A stretch of 64,000 bases of DNA from VXNJ01 sp009840625 (GTDB taxonomy: Bacteria; Chloroflexota; UBA11872; VXNJ01): positions 806,001 through 870,000 of the forward strand of contig OZ242304.1 of assembly GCA_965207915.1 (NCBI GenBank), given 5' to 3'. The translations under genes and the position numbers were made by a program. This document shows positions 51,869-60,786 of the stretch, piece by piece; positions within the stretch are counted from its first letter, which is position 1, and the number at the start of each line of letters is the position of its first letter. The notes beneath the pieces were generated by a model. The model worked only from the letters and a program-made list of their open reading frames with translations, was not told the origin of the DNA and did no database searches.

Positions 51869-52402
51869 TCACCTCAGTCGCAGGAATGCGACCGGGGATT
51901 GCGTCCCGGTTTCGATGACCACCCGGCAATCCCGACCGACTATGGAATCCGGGTCGCGGCTTTCGTCTAGCGCGATAACGACGCGGTGCACGGACACTGG
52001 CGCCGCGGGTTCGAACGCCGCCGGCAGTTCGGACAAGCTATCAGCGGAAATTGTCGAAACGACTCCGCTAATCGAGTCTGCCGTTCCCAATTCGATCACC
52101 GCTGGCATCCCTGGTTCGATTGCGGGCAGACTGTCGTTCTCTATCCAGACAAGCGCCTGCGCGGATTGGCCGGCCGCGGACGGGTGTTGGCCAACTTCCA
52201 CGAGGACGCCATCGACAGCCAGGGCGCGGTCCACGCTGCCGAAGAAAAGCCATGCGACGAAGGCGGCCAGCAGCAGAGCGGTGACGGTGACAAGCAGACG
52301 CTCTCGCGGTGTTGAAACGGTCAGCAACCGGTCGAGTTGTTCGCGTTCTTCCTTTGCTTCGGCAACAGTGTTGTGAAAGGAATCAAATGGGTTATTGAAC
52401 AC
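51869..52402 (-). CDS. minimal HlyD-like NHLM secretion protein
   Basis: 177 residues, well under half the length I would expect for NHLM secretion proteins (about 400). One TM helix (LLVTVTALLLAAFVAWLFFG) is followed by an extracytoplasmic beta-rich part: VWIENDSLPAIEPGMPAVIELG matches the C-terminal HlyD barrel, then VSTISADSLSELP and HRVVIALDESRD. The lipoyl-hairpin (coiled-coil) section is missing. The reading frame is complete with no sign of a frameshift. A short adaptor would suit a cell without an outer membrane. First gene of the cluster, so the cluster promoter should lie in 52403-52756. Confidence 0.8.
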   Translation of the reverse strand: MFNNPFDSFHNTVAEAKEEREQLDRLLTVSTPRERLLVTVTALLLAAFVAWLFFGSVDRALAVDGVLVEVGQHPSAAGQSAQALVWIENDSLPAIEPGMPAVIELGTADSISGVVSTISADSLSELPAAFEPAAPVSVHRVVIALDESRDPDSIVGRDCRVVIETGTQSPVAFLRLR

Positions 52403-52756
52403 GACCCCGCATAGCTTCCTCGCTTAGCCCAAGCAACGATAGTGCAAATCTTATGTCAGATTGAGCCCGCTTAAGGGGGAATCTCGCACCGACCGGTGCG
52501 CGGGTCGGCGGTTCGGACATGCGCTATTCAGGTAGGGCGGAGTCGCCGGCTAGTGCATCCGGGCGAGACCCCCGCGGAAACGGGGGCGTCCGCGGGCCGC
52601 ATACGGCCGGGATGGCCGGCCGCCGACCCGGTCCGGGGCCAGATTTGCAGGTGACAGTCAATTCTGCACGGCGGTACGCCGGGCGAAACCGACGTCGGGT
52701 CAATAAACATACATAATGAACCCAAAAGCGTTGAGCAGCTACGGAATTAACGCCTT
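52403..52756. promoter_or_regulatory. divergent regulatory region between RiPP cluster and AlkB-fusion gene
   Basis: 354 bp without a gene. It separates the divergent RiPP operon and the AlkB-like gene and must hold both promoters. A strong hairpin CCCCCG-CGGAAA-CGGGGG (52569-52586) lies in the middle. The AT-rich patch near 52700-52720 (CAATAAACATACATAATG) is a likely promoter region for the plus-strand gene. No clear operator repeats were found. Confidence 0.5.
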
Positions 52757-55192
52757 GTGATGTCAAGGGTCGGGCGGCGCAGCCCCGAAGCGGCGCTGTC
52801 GGCGAGCGGGCAGACTATCGAGCCATCGGTCTGGAACGCGCTCCCGCACTTTATTCCGCTGCTGGCGTTTCCACTGGTCCTGTTGGCCGCCACATATGCC
52901 GGCTGGTGGTTCGTGGGCCCGATCGCGTTCATCATGCTCGCCGACCAGTTCGACAAGGTCTTCGGGCTGGAAGAGCGGAACATGGATCCGGCCACAACCA
53001 GCGAGAGCCAGTTGTATCTCTACAACCTCTCGCTTTGGATCTGGGCGGTGTTGTGGCCCCCGGTGTTCATTTATTCGTTGTGGCAGACGCTGGTGGCCGG
53101 CCACATGGCCGCCTGGGAGGTATTCCTGATGGCCGGCGTGCTGTTCTCAACGGCGCAGACGGTGTTTATCGTCGGCCACGAACTGGTCCACCGGCGCGCT
53201 GTCTGGGAACGCCGCCTAGGCGAGTTCCTGCTGGGTTCGGCCTCCTACCCGCACTATGCGACCGAGCACGTTTACATCCACCACCCCCACGTTTGCACTC
53301 CGCTGGATCCGGGTTCGGCTCCCAAGGGAGTCAGCTTCTGGCAATACCTGATTCCGGAAGTGTCCAACAACTTGATCGGGGCTTGGGAATTCGAACGTAG
53401 GCGGCTGGCGCGCCGGCGGCTGCCGACGATTCACTACACAAACGCGTTCTGGCGCTACGGACTGGGCCTGGCCTTCTGGTACGGGCTCATCATTTGGATG
53501 GGCGGGATCCTGGCGGCGCTGGTATTCGCCATCCTCTGCGCCGGCGTCGTCATATCGATGAAGATGAGCAACTACGTCCAGCATTACGGCCTGCGGCGGA
53601 TCCGGATTCCCCCCGGCCGGTTCGAACCGGTCCAGCCGCGGCACGCCTGGAGTGCCGCCTACAAATTCGCCAACTGGCTGTACTACAACATGCAACGCCA
53701 CGCCGATCACCACACATCCAACCGGCGCTATCCGCTGTTGCAGCACCGCGGCGCCAGCGAGTCACCGCAGCTTCCCGGCAGCTACGTCGAGATGAATGGC
53801 CTGGCCCTTTTCCCGAACCGCTGGTTCAGAAAGGTCGACCCACTGCTCGACCAACAACGCACCCAGTTCTATCCCGAGATTGACGACTGGAGCGCCTACG
53901 ACAGCCGGGCGTTTGCAAAGCGCCCCGACGCATTCGACGCGATCGCCGAAATCCACGCCGCCTCCCCGCGTCTGGCCGGTTGGGTCAACCGCTCCCCGGA
54001 GCTGCTCGACAAGCTGCGCGACCACGAGTTCACCGACCTCGAACTGCCTGAAGGATTCGGACCGGATCCGGAATACGAGGCGATCGCCCGCCGCGGACTC
54101 GCGCGGCTCTACTGGACCCGCGAGCTGGGCCTTGCCGAAATGAAGGACCAGCTCGAAGACATCCCGGTCCAGGACGCCACTGAAGCGGTTGAGACCGCGC
54201 GGGAGTGGTCGAATGGCAAGGTGTTCCAGATCGCCGTGCACGTAATGCGCGGCAACCTGTCGGTGACCGAAGCGGGCACGGCGCTCTCGCGCGTGGCCGA
54301 GGCATCAGTCGCCGCCGTGCTGGCGGCGGTCGAAGAGGATTTTGCCGACTGCGGTGCTCCGCGCACCACCGGCGGCGTCGCGGTCGCAATGGAAGGCCCG
54401 CTCACCGGCGTCGGGGCCATGCCGGGGTCAAAACTGAAAGTCTGCCTGGTGTACGACGGAGGCCCCTTCAAGCACTATCGCGCGATTTGCCGCCGCTTCG
54501 CAAAGGCGCTTAGCGCGCTATCGCAGGAAAACCTGCTGCTGGCGCCGGTCCAGCGCGGCGAAATTGGTGAACTGAGATCCTTCGCCGATTTCGAGGAACA
54601 GCTGCGGGAAGGAGCAGCGAGTCGCGAACTTTGGACGCTGGATAAAGCCCGTTGCGTATTCGTATACGGCGACGGCCGCATCCACGAGCGGTTCGACCAT
54701 TCGGTGCGACATCGCCCGGCAAGCGGCCCCGCCCGCGACGCATTGCTGGCCCATTTGCGTGACGTCGCCGCCGGGGGCAACGGAACGGACCGCCGCCCGC
54801 TGGACGCGGGCGCGGACGGTCTCCGGGACATCGTCCACGCCGCCTTGCTCCTGCAAATGGTCCCCGGCTCTGAAGGAATCGATGCGGTCGAAAGTGACCC
54901 GGCTTCCGTCTTTAGCGCCGCGGCCGACCGCGGATTGATTGACAGTGAAACCGCGGATCGGTTAAGCAAAGCGGCGGCGTTTTGGCGGAATCTGCACGGC
55001 TCGCTGCGGATCATCGCCGACGACGATTTCTCAATCGAAACGGTGAAACCCAAGGTCAAATCTGCGATTGCCGATTCCTGCCGCCAGCCTGACTTCGAGG
55101 CTCTCTTGTCGGGGATTTCCGAATCCAACGCTGAAACCTCCGCCGGTCTTGCCGCGCTGGTGAATCAACTGCACCGCTCCGATGCGACCTGA
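52757..55192 (+). CDS. AlkB-like membrane monooxygenase fused to degenerate GlnE-type adenylyltransferase
   Basis: 811 residues in one uninterrupted frame. Residues 30-350 are an alkane hydroxylase/fatty-acid desaturase-like di-iron membrane enzyme: HELVH (141-145), EHVYIHH (170-176), NYVQHYG (272-278) and QRHADHHT (313-320), the AlkB set of His boxes. From about 390 the sequence follows the plan of glutamine-synthetase adenylyltransferase GlnE: SPRLAGWVNRSPELLDKL, a GGVAVAMEG strand, AICRRFAKALSAL, the LWTLDKARCVFVYGDG helix-turn, and DAGADGLRDIVHAALLLQM. The nucleotidyltransferase GSDxD site reads GSKLK (557-561), so catalysis is improbable. GTG or ATG start (52757/52760). Confidence 0.8.
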   Translation: MMSRVGRRSPEAALSASGQTIEPSVWNALPHFIPLLAFPLVLLAATYAGWWFVGPIAFIMLADQFDKVFGLEERNMDPATTSESQLYLYNLSLWIWAVLWPPVFIYSLWQTLVAGHMAAWEVFLMAGVLFSTAQTVFIVGHELVHRRAVWERRLGEFLLGSASYPHYATEHVYIHHPHVCTPLDPGSAPKGVSFWQYLIPEVSNNLIGAWEFERRRLARRRLPTIHYTNAFWRYGLGLAFWYGLIIWMGGILAALVFAILCAGVVISMKMSNYVQHYGLRRIRIPPGRFEPVQPRHAWSAAYKFANWLYYNMQRHADHHTSNRRYPLLQHRGASESPQLPGSYVEMNGLALFPNRWFRKVDPLLDQQRTQFYPEIDDWSAYDSRAFAKRPDAFDAIAEIHAASPRLAGWVNRSPELLDKLRDHEFTDLELPEGFGPDPEYEAIARRGLARLYWTRELGLAEMKDQLEDIPVQDATEAVETAREWSNGKVFQIAVHVMRGNLSVTEAGTALSRVAEASVAAVLAAVEEDFADCGAPRTTGGVAVAMEGPLTGVGAMPGSKLKVCLVYDGGPFKHYRAICRRFAKALSALSQENLLLAPVQRGEIGELRSFADFEEQLREGAASRELWTLDKARCVFVYGDGRIHERFDHSVRHRPASGPARDALLAHLRDVAAGGNGTDRRPLDAGADGLRDIVHAALLLQMVPGSEGIDAVESDPASVFSAAADRGLIDSETADRLSKAAAFWRNLHGSLRIIADDDFSIETVKPKVKSAIADSCRQPDFEALLSGISESNAETSAGLAALVNQLHRSDAT

Positions 55193-55361
55193 TCCGACCC
55201 GAAGCTTGACTTGTTGAAACCCCGGGTCCGCAGGGCCGCCCAGCCCGGATTCGTTTCAGGGCAGTCGCGAACCGCGGTTGTGCGACCGCGCGCGCTCGTT
55301 GCCGGACGGTAAGGTCGAGCCGGTCGCAACCAGGGTTTCCTGGTGAAGCGGCGGCCGCGAA

Positions 55362-56924
55362 TTGATCGATAGCGCGCCCGTCGGGGCTTCGCCCGAGCCG
55401 GCCGGGGCCCGGCGCATCGGCCGGTACGAGGCGTACGTCGTCGTATTCGCCGCCAGCGCCATTACCCTGATCATCGAGATCGTCGCCGCCAGAATCCTGG
55501 CGCCCCACATCGGCGTTTCGGTCTACACCTGGACGAGCGTGATCGGGGTGATCCTGGCCGGCATCAGCTTGGGTAACTGGCTCGGCGGCATGCTGGCCGA
55601 CCGGGCCGCCTCGCGCGCCCTCCTGGGACTGATCCTGCTGGCCGGCGCGGCCGCCACCCTGCTAATCCTGCCGCTGGCCCAGCTCGCGCCGGATTGGGTT
55701 AGCCAGGCGCCCCTGCTGCTCAGGATCGTCCTGCTCACCGGATTGCTGTTCCTGGCCCCGGCCTTGGTCCTGGGTATGGTCTCGCCAATGGTCGTCAAGC
55801 TGACGCTCTCCGACATCTCGGTTACCGGCAACGTAGTCGGCCGGATTTACGCAGTCTCCACCGCCGGGGCGATCGTCGGGGTTTTCCTGACCGGGTTCGT
55901 GCTCATCCAGGCCCTTGGGTCGCGGGAAACCCTGCTGGCGCTGGCAGTGTTCACCGCGATGATGGCGATCGGGACGGGTCGTCTGTGGCAGATTCCCGGC
56001 AAGCTGATCGCGGGGATCCTGCTGCTGGGCGCGCTGGGAGTATTCACCTGGTCGCAGCAGTCGTTCGCGAGCGGGTGCATTGCCGAAAGCAATTACTACT
56101 GCATCAAGGTCTGGGACCGGGAACTGGAAGACGACGATCCGGTTAGGGTGCTGGCCCTGGATCGCCTGGTCCACAGCTACTCCCGGCCGGACGACCCCAC
56201 GTACCTGCATTACAGCTACCAGCGCGTGTTCGCCGCGGTAGCAGAAATCGTCGCCGAGGAAAATCCCGAGTTTTCGTCGCTATTCGTCGGCGGCGGGGGC
56301 TACGAGTTGCCGCGCTTTTTCGATGCTGTCCATCCCCAGAGTTCGGTCGAAGTGATCGAGATCGATCCGCAGGTTACCGCCACCGCCCGTACCTATCTGG
56401 GCCTGGACCGTGCCCCGGACGTCGTCACGATCAACGAGGATGCCCGAATGGCACTTCCGCGGCGTCGGGCGGACTCCGTCGACCTGGTGATCGGCGACGC
56501 CTTCAACGACCTTTCGGTGCCCTACCACCTCACGACGCTGGAGTTCAACCAGGAAATCCAGCGAGTGCTTGCGCCCGACGGCATCTACGCGGTAAATATC
56601 GTGGACGCCCCCGGCCCGGGAATGTTCCTGCGATCCTTCGTCCACACGCTGCAGCAGACATTCAACGACGTGGCGGTCATGCCGGTGACGTTCGGGCTCG
56701 ATTTCCAGGACCGAATGTCAATCCTGGTGCTGGCCTCCGACGAAACAATCGACCGTGCTGGTCTTAATTCGTTCTTCCGAAGCGTGAGGCTGCGGTCGGA
56801 GGGCAGGGTGGTTTCGGATCGGGATCTCGCCGACTGGATGGCCCAGCGCGAGCCGGTCCTGCTTTCGGACAACCATGCGCCGGTGGACAATTTCCTGGCA
56901 CCGCTGTTCCTGAAACGTACCTAG
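55362..56924 (+). CDS. membrane-fused spermidine synthase-like methyltransferase-fold protein
   Basis: 520 residues from TTG. The N-terminal ~210 residues have about seven to eight TM helices (VFAASAITLIIEIVAARILAP, then IGVILAGISLGNWLGGMLAD), typical of the fused polyamine-synthase-like family. The C-terminal ~280 residues are a spermidine synthase-type Rossmann fold: SLFVGGGGYELPRFF, VEVIEIDPQVTATA, and VIGDAFNDLSVPYHLTT where the DAF replaces the classic catalytic Asp region. The actual substrate of these membrane forms is unknown. It follows the AlkB fusion on the same strand, 169 bp away. Confidence 0.85.
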   Translation: MIDSAPVGASPEPAGARRIGRYEAYVVVFAASAITLIIEIVAARILAPHIGVSVYTWTSVIGVILAGISLGNWLGGMLADRAASRALLGLILLAGAAATLLILPLAQLAPDWVSQAPLLLRIVLLTGLLFLAPALVLGMVSPMVVKLTLSDISVTGNVVGRIYAVSTAGAIVGVFLTGFVLIQALGSRETLLALAVFTAMMAIGTGRLWQIPGKLIAGILLLGALGVFTWSQQSFASGCIAESNYYCIKVWDRELEDDDPVRVLALDRLVHSYSRPDDPTYLHYSYQRVFAAVAEIVAEENPEFSSLFVGGGGYELPRFFDAVHPQSSVEVIEIDPQVTATARTYLGLDRAPDVVTINEDARMALPRRRADSVDLVIGDAFNDLSVPYHLTTLEFNQEIQRVLAPDGIYAVNIVDAPGPGMFLRSFVHTLQQTFNDVAVMPVTFGLDFQDRMSILVLASDETIDRAGLNSFFRSVRLRSEGRVVSDRDLADWMAQREPVLLSDNHAPVDNFLAPLFLKRT

Positions 56925-56995
56925 CCGACTCCCTTGCGCAGGGATTCGGAGCGGCGATCAGCCCGATCCATGGCATAGATAATTCTTGGCGGACC

Positions 56996-57071
56996 GGGCC
57001 CATAGCTCAGTGGTTAGAGCGGCCGGCTCATAACCGGTTGGTCGTTGGTTCGAATCCAACTGGGCCCACCA
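56996..57071 (+). tRNA. tRNA with CAU anticodon (tRNA-Ile2 likely, or Met)
   Basis: Full cloverleaf: acceptor GGGCCCA/TGGGCCC, anticodon loop CTCATAA (CAU) on a GC stem, T-arm GTTGG-TTCGAAT-CCAAC, encoded CCA at 57069-57071. The GGCTCATAACC anticodon arm is the form usual for tRNA-Ile2 (lysidine-modified) rather than elongator Met. It is the left border of a lower-GC insert. Confidence 0.93.
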
Positions 57072-57284
57072 GCAACCCGCCCGGCGAAAGTTGAATTCGG
57101 ACCCGGTTGGACGATACGCAGGGCTCAGTTACAAGTCATCGCATTCATCTGTCCAATCCGATCTGCACGCAATCTAAGTCGCCACATTGGGTTCGGCCCG
57201 TAACTGTTAATCGGGTCACATTTGCGACAGTGCTGACTCCCCTAGTTGAGTCAGCTCGCTCAGAGACTAGGAGAGCTAGAAGGA

Positions 57285-59096
57285 ATGGAATACGACGTGG
57301 TGTGGATCAACGAAGGATTCGTCCTGAATGACGCGGAACACCTCATCATGACGAGTTACGTCGACCTTCGCCCGCCAGAGTGCAGATTTCCTATCACCGG
57401 CCTCGTTAGGGGGTGCGAGCGAAAGTACGCGCTCGAGGATTCTGAATCAATCCTGGTATCCAATCCTTCCAGATTCCGGGAATATGGAGAGGGGTTGATA
57501 CTCGACATTCAAGAAGGATTGGCACGAGAGGAATCAGTCGTCACCACCCGGGAATCCTCAGCCGATTCGACGAGGCAACGTGCCATTTCCGACCTCAACG
57601 AGGCCTTTGATCTGTTGGACAGAAGTATGCGACTCAAATACAGCGAGTCCAACACTAAGACCAACACGGACACGGCAACCAAGAGTTTCACTTATGCCAA
57701 AGAATGGTGGGTCTTCTGCACATCGATCCGACCGACGACCGACGATTGGGAAGCCTGGAGGGGAACCCTTCCTGAAGATTACGATCACGTGTCCGTGATC
57801 GGCCAACCGGCAAGGTTCGCCCACGCATTGGCGCACATGGTCGCGGATCAACTGGGCCCTCAACTGAGTGATGGCTCAGTGACCAATTCGACTGGCGGTG
57901 TTGAAACCGAGAAGACTAAACACAAGACTCAGTGGGTCCTGCACGGGCCGGTGGTCTACACCGATGGCGTATATGACTTGCTCGAGGGCATCACAAACAA
58001 TGAACAGCGAATTGCTGCTCAGATGTTTGCAAAGGATCGAAGGTATTCGGCGCAACAGGAATACCGCTTCGTCGTCCTGAACGAAGGTGCAGATAAGGAA
58101 ACGGCCATTCTCCAAATCTCTGGGATGATGAGAGACGCCTTGAAGCAAACCGCCCACGGGCTGGTTCGTCACGCCCGTGTTCCACTGTCTTCCGGAGCGG
58201 CTGTCGAAACAAAGTCGCCGCCTGCCGGGGCCGAAGGACCGAGGACCGTCACAAAGCAAGCGACCGCAAGGCGAAAGTCGGCGAAACGGGAAGAGTGGAG
58301 ATTTGAGGCAAAAGGACCTGATGGCGAGGTGCTGTCTTCAGACGGGGGCGTCCGCGAATCGATCAAGGAACAGACAGTTACCTGGACCCAAGATTTCGAG
58401 GAGGAAGAGTCCTGCGCGCCGAGTCATGACGCCCATGGCAGCCCTGAGCCGAAGGAGCCATTCTCAACTCGTTGTCCTGTGGACTCTGCGGAAGGTATAG
58501 GCGAAGAGCATAGTGACGAGGAGGTTGTTAAAGACCTCGCTCTGGAAGAGTTCGAGTTGGACGAACGGCATTCGGAATGCGACGAGCCCGCCATTCCGAT
58601 ATGGACCGCAACGGGTCGTGTCTACAAGTCGTTCGAAGAACTGCTCAAAGACCCTACCTACCCCATGAGCCCGGTGGGTAAGGTCTGGCAGGAAGACATC
58701 AATACACCCGAGGAGATAACAAAGACCTACAGAGCGATCGATGTCCTGGATATGAAGATGAAGGACATTGAAGAGCAGTTTCGACGGGACGTCGCCAGCG
58801 CGGGTTGGTATGCCATGCTGTGCATCCGAAACATCTATGGAAGGCTCGGGGACATTGTGGATACGGTGTCAATTGAAAGGGAAAGGTTCGTAGTCATTCG
58901 CCTAAAGGAAATCGAAGCATCGAACGTCCGAGCAAGAATCGTGATCGCTCCAAGTGGAGCCTATGCCTACAGCCTCTACTCTCCTAAAGAGCAAGAACTA
59001 GGCTACGGAGGGCTGGAGTGGGGCACAACGTTTTTCCCTCTAGGCAGCGAAGTCGAAGCTTTGGAGAGATTTGGCTGGCCAAAAAAGGTGCTCTGA
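57285..59096 (+). CDS. hypothetical protein of a foreign-looking insert downstream of a tRNA
   Basis: About 603 residues from the ATG at 57285 (AGGAG 11 nt upstream; a TTG at 57246 is in frame). No family recognised. The N-terminal half is mixed alpha/beta; it contains RRYSAQQEYRFVVLNEGAD, an F/Y-x-E-EYR pattern that I associate with DUF2971-like proteins of defence contexts. Residues about 310-430 are charged and low complexity (PPAGAEGPRTVTKQATARR, EDFEEEESC). The C-terminal ~120 residues are a compact second domain (DMKMKDIEEQFRRDVASAG to PKKVL). Codon use and base composition (more A/T, AGA/AAG codons) differ from all neighbours. A role in defence is speculation. Confidence 0.7.
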   Translation: MEYDVVWINEGFVLNDAEHLIMTSYVDLRPPECRFPITGLVRGCERKYALEDSESILVSNPSRFREYGEGLILDIQEGLAREESVVTTRESSADSTRQRAISDLNEAFDLLDRSMRLKYSESNTKTNTDTATKSFTYAKEWWVFCTSIRPTTDDWEAWRGTLPEDYDHVSVIGQPARFAHALAHMVADQLGPQLSDGSVTNSTGGVETEKTKHKTQWVLHGPVVYTDGVYDLLEGITNNEQRIAAQMFAKDRRYSAQQEYRFVVLNEGADKETAILQISGMMRDALKQTAHGLVRHARVPLSSGAAVETKSPPAGAEGPRTVTKQATARRKSAKREEWRFEAKGPDGEVLSSDGGVRESIKEQTVTWTQDFEEEESCAPSHDAHGSPEPKEPFSTRCPVDSAEGIGEEHSDEEVVKDLALEEFELDERHSECDEPAIPIWTATGRVYKSFEELLKDPTYPMSPVGKVWQEDINTPEEITKTYRAIDVLDMKMKDIEEQFRRDVASAGWYAMLCIRNIYGRLGDIVDTVSIERERFVVIRLKEIEASNVRARIVIAPSGAYAYSLYSPKEQELGYGGLEWGTTFFPLGSEVEALERFGWPKKVL

Positions 59097-59426
59097 CAAC
59101 GTCGTAACCCAGACTCGGGTGTCGAATTTCGCGAGCACCAAACTGTTGAATTGCAATTACCCCCGGCTACCTGGGCCTTCGAAACGTGTCGCAAGCCCCG
59201 GCGCTCTCCCATGTCCTCCCGTCACGATCGCAGAGGAACAGGCTTTTTTGAACCTGCGAGAGCCGACCACATCCGGATGGCCATTCTGGCTACTGTTTGA
59301 GACGCGCTTGCAATCTTCCCGGCCACAATTCAAAGATGGTTCTGTCAAAGGTCAATATAGGCCCGCCGGAACTCGGGCTCCGGGTTCCAATCGACTGGGC
59401 CAAAGCCGCAATTCGACAACGAGTTA
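59097..59426. other. 330-bp non-coding stretch at the right end of the insert
   Basis: No convincing gene. It holds a degenerate copy of the CAU-tRNA 3' end (59383-59401), after which base composition returns to the local high-GC norm. Confidence 0.5.
59383..59401 (+). repeat. degenerate duplicate of the tRNA(CAU) 3' end (attachment-site remnant?)
   Basis: GGTTC, AATC and ACTGGGCC occur in order, matching tRNA positions 57047-57066 at 17 of 20 aligned bases with one gap. tRNA 3' ends are usual integration sites, and the copy lies where the foreign-looking segment ends. There is no integrase, so this would be a decayed island. Confidence 0.45.
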
Positions 59427-59909
59427 ATGAACGAGACCTTGGAAAGTTCGCCGGACGAATCGACCGGACAAAATGGCGCTGACAACGCAGATCCCGGTGG
59501 GGTGAAACCGGTTCTGCTGTCCGGCGGCAACCCACAGATCGCGAAGGGCGACGGCGACGGACCGGTGCAGGCCTACATCGCCGCCATGCCGGGCTGGAAA
59601 CGCGCCGTCGGGCGACGGCTTGATCAGTTGGTTGATGAAACCGTGCCGGGAGTGCGCAAGGCGGTGAGGTGGAATACGCCCTTTTATGGCGTGGACGGCA
59701 ACGGGTGGTTCCTCGGCTACCACTGCTTCACCCGGTACGTAAAGGTCACTTTTCTGCGCGGCGGATCGCTTCAGCCAATCCCGCCGGTCGCATCAAAGGA
59801 CCCCAACGTGCGCTACTTCCACGTCCACGAAGACGAGGAAATCGACGAAGAGCTCGTAACCGACTGGATCCGCCAGGCGGCGGCGCAACCCGGCGAATTT
59901 TTGTTCTAG
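59427..59909 (+). CDS. DUF1801 domain protein
   Basis: 160 residues. VQAYIAAMPGWKRAVGRRLDQLVDETVPGVRKAVRWNTPFYGVDG is the DUF1801 (YdhG-like) core: helices then a WNTPFYG strand, followed by GYHCFTRYVKVTFLRG and the end helix DWIRQAAAQPG. The first ~45 residues are disordered and acidic. The family function is unknown (iron-chaperone-like fold in some). It resumes the host-like composition after the insert. Confidence 0.85.
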   Translation: MNETLESSPDESTGQNGADNADPGGVKPVLLSGGNPQIAKGDGDGPVQAYIAAMPGWKRAVGRRLDQLVDETVPGVRKAVRWNTPFYGVDGNGWFLGYHCFTRYVKVTFLRGGSLQPIPPVASKDPNVRYFHVHEDEEIDEELVTDWIRQAAAQPGEFLF

Positions 59910-60159
59910 CTCCCGGAACGGCGCTTACCCGCTCGGACTCGCGTTCGCGAGCCGAATTCCTTCCCGGACTGGCCAACTCGCCGGCCTGACTGGCAACCAA
60001 ACCCGGCCCCGGCGGTCCCGATGCGTGGCGGCGCGTCATACGCGATAGTCCCCAATGGCGGCCGGTGCCCTTTTTCGGCCCCGTGCGAATCCACTGGGTC
60101 AGACGACGGATCCTGCTCGGCGGCGCCGGCCGAATCGAGCCGGTCGGGCTTGCAAATTG

Positions 60160-60786
60160 CTAGGGGCTGAACCTGAACGGCGGGTAGCGGTCGGTCGTAA
60201 GCAGGAACGCGTAGGCGGTCACCCTGGTCCCCCAGCGAAGCAGGCCCTCGATGAAGGTAAAGGCCAGGCGCGGGTAATTGCCGGTGATAAGGATCGCGAA
60301 CCAGACGACAACCACCACCAGGAACGCGAACGAAGACAGCACCGCCAGGATGATCAGGTGCGGCAGCGCCAGGATCCACTTGACCAGTGGCAGGAATCGA
60401 TTCAATTCGCTCTCGGCATCCGGATAGGGGATCTCGATGTGTACGGCTTGCTCTTCGTCGGTCGACGGATATTCGTCTCGCATCAGAAGGAGGTAGGCGC
60501 TCACCCGGGTGCTGAACCGCAACAACTCGAGGTTCCAATCGAACCACCAGCGCGGGTACTTCTGGCGGAACAGGATCATCAGAAGCGGTCCGGCAATAAG
60601 GGCCCCGCCGGCCATAACCGCACCCGCATATTGGTCAAATTGCGGTTCACCGGACGTGGTGTAGCCACCAACTACAGCCAGAACGACGGCTATGGGGATT
60701 GCCAGGATGATCCTGAACAGCGTCTTCAGCCGATCGGTGGTATCCGGGTAATCGACGGAAAGTTGGACCGGGTAATCGTCAGGCAC
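60160..60786 (-). CDS. DUF4389 membrane protein
   Basis: 208 residues. YPVQLSVDYPDTTDRLKTLFRIILAIP, FRQKYPRWWFDWNLELLRF and the repeated RVSAYLLLMRDEYPS and RVTAYAFLLTTDRYPPF segments match the DUF4389 tandem architecture. Four TM helices are likely. The function is unknown. The 250-bp stretch to the left holds no gene that I can support. Confidence 0.85.
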   Translation of the reverse strand: MPDDYPVQLSVDYPDTTDRLKTLFRIILAIPIAVVLAVVGGYTTSGEPQFDQYAGAVMAGGALIAGPLLMILFRQKYPRWWFDWNLELLRFSTRVSAYLLLMRDEYPSTDEEQAVHIEIPYPDAESELNRFLPLVKWILALPHLIILAVLSSFAFLVVVVVWFAILITGNYPRLAFTFIEGLLRWGTRVTAYAFLLTTDRYPPFRFSP

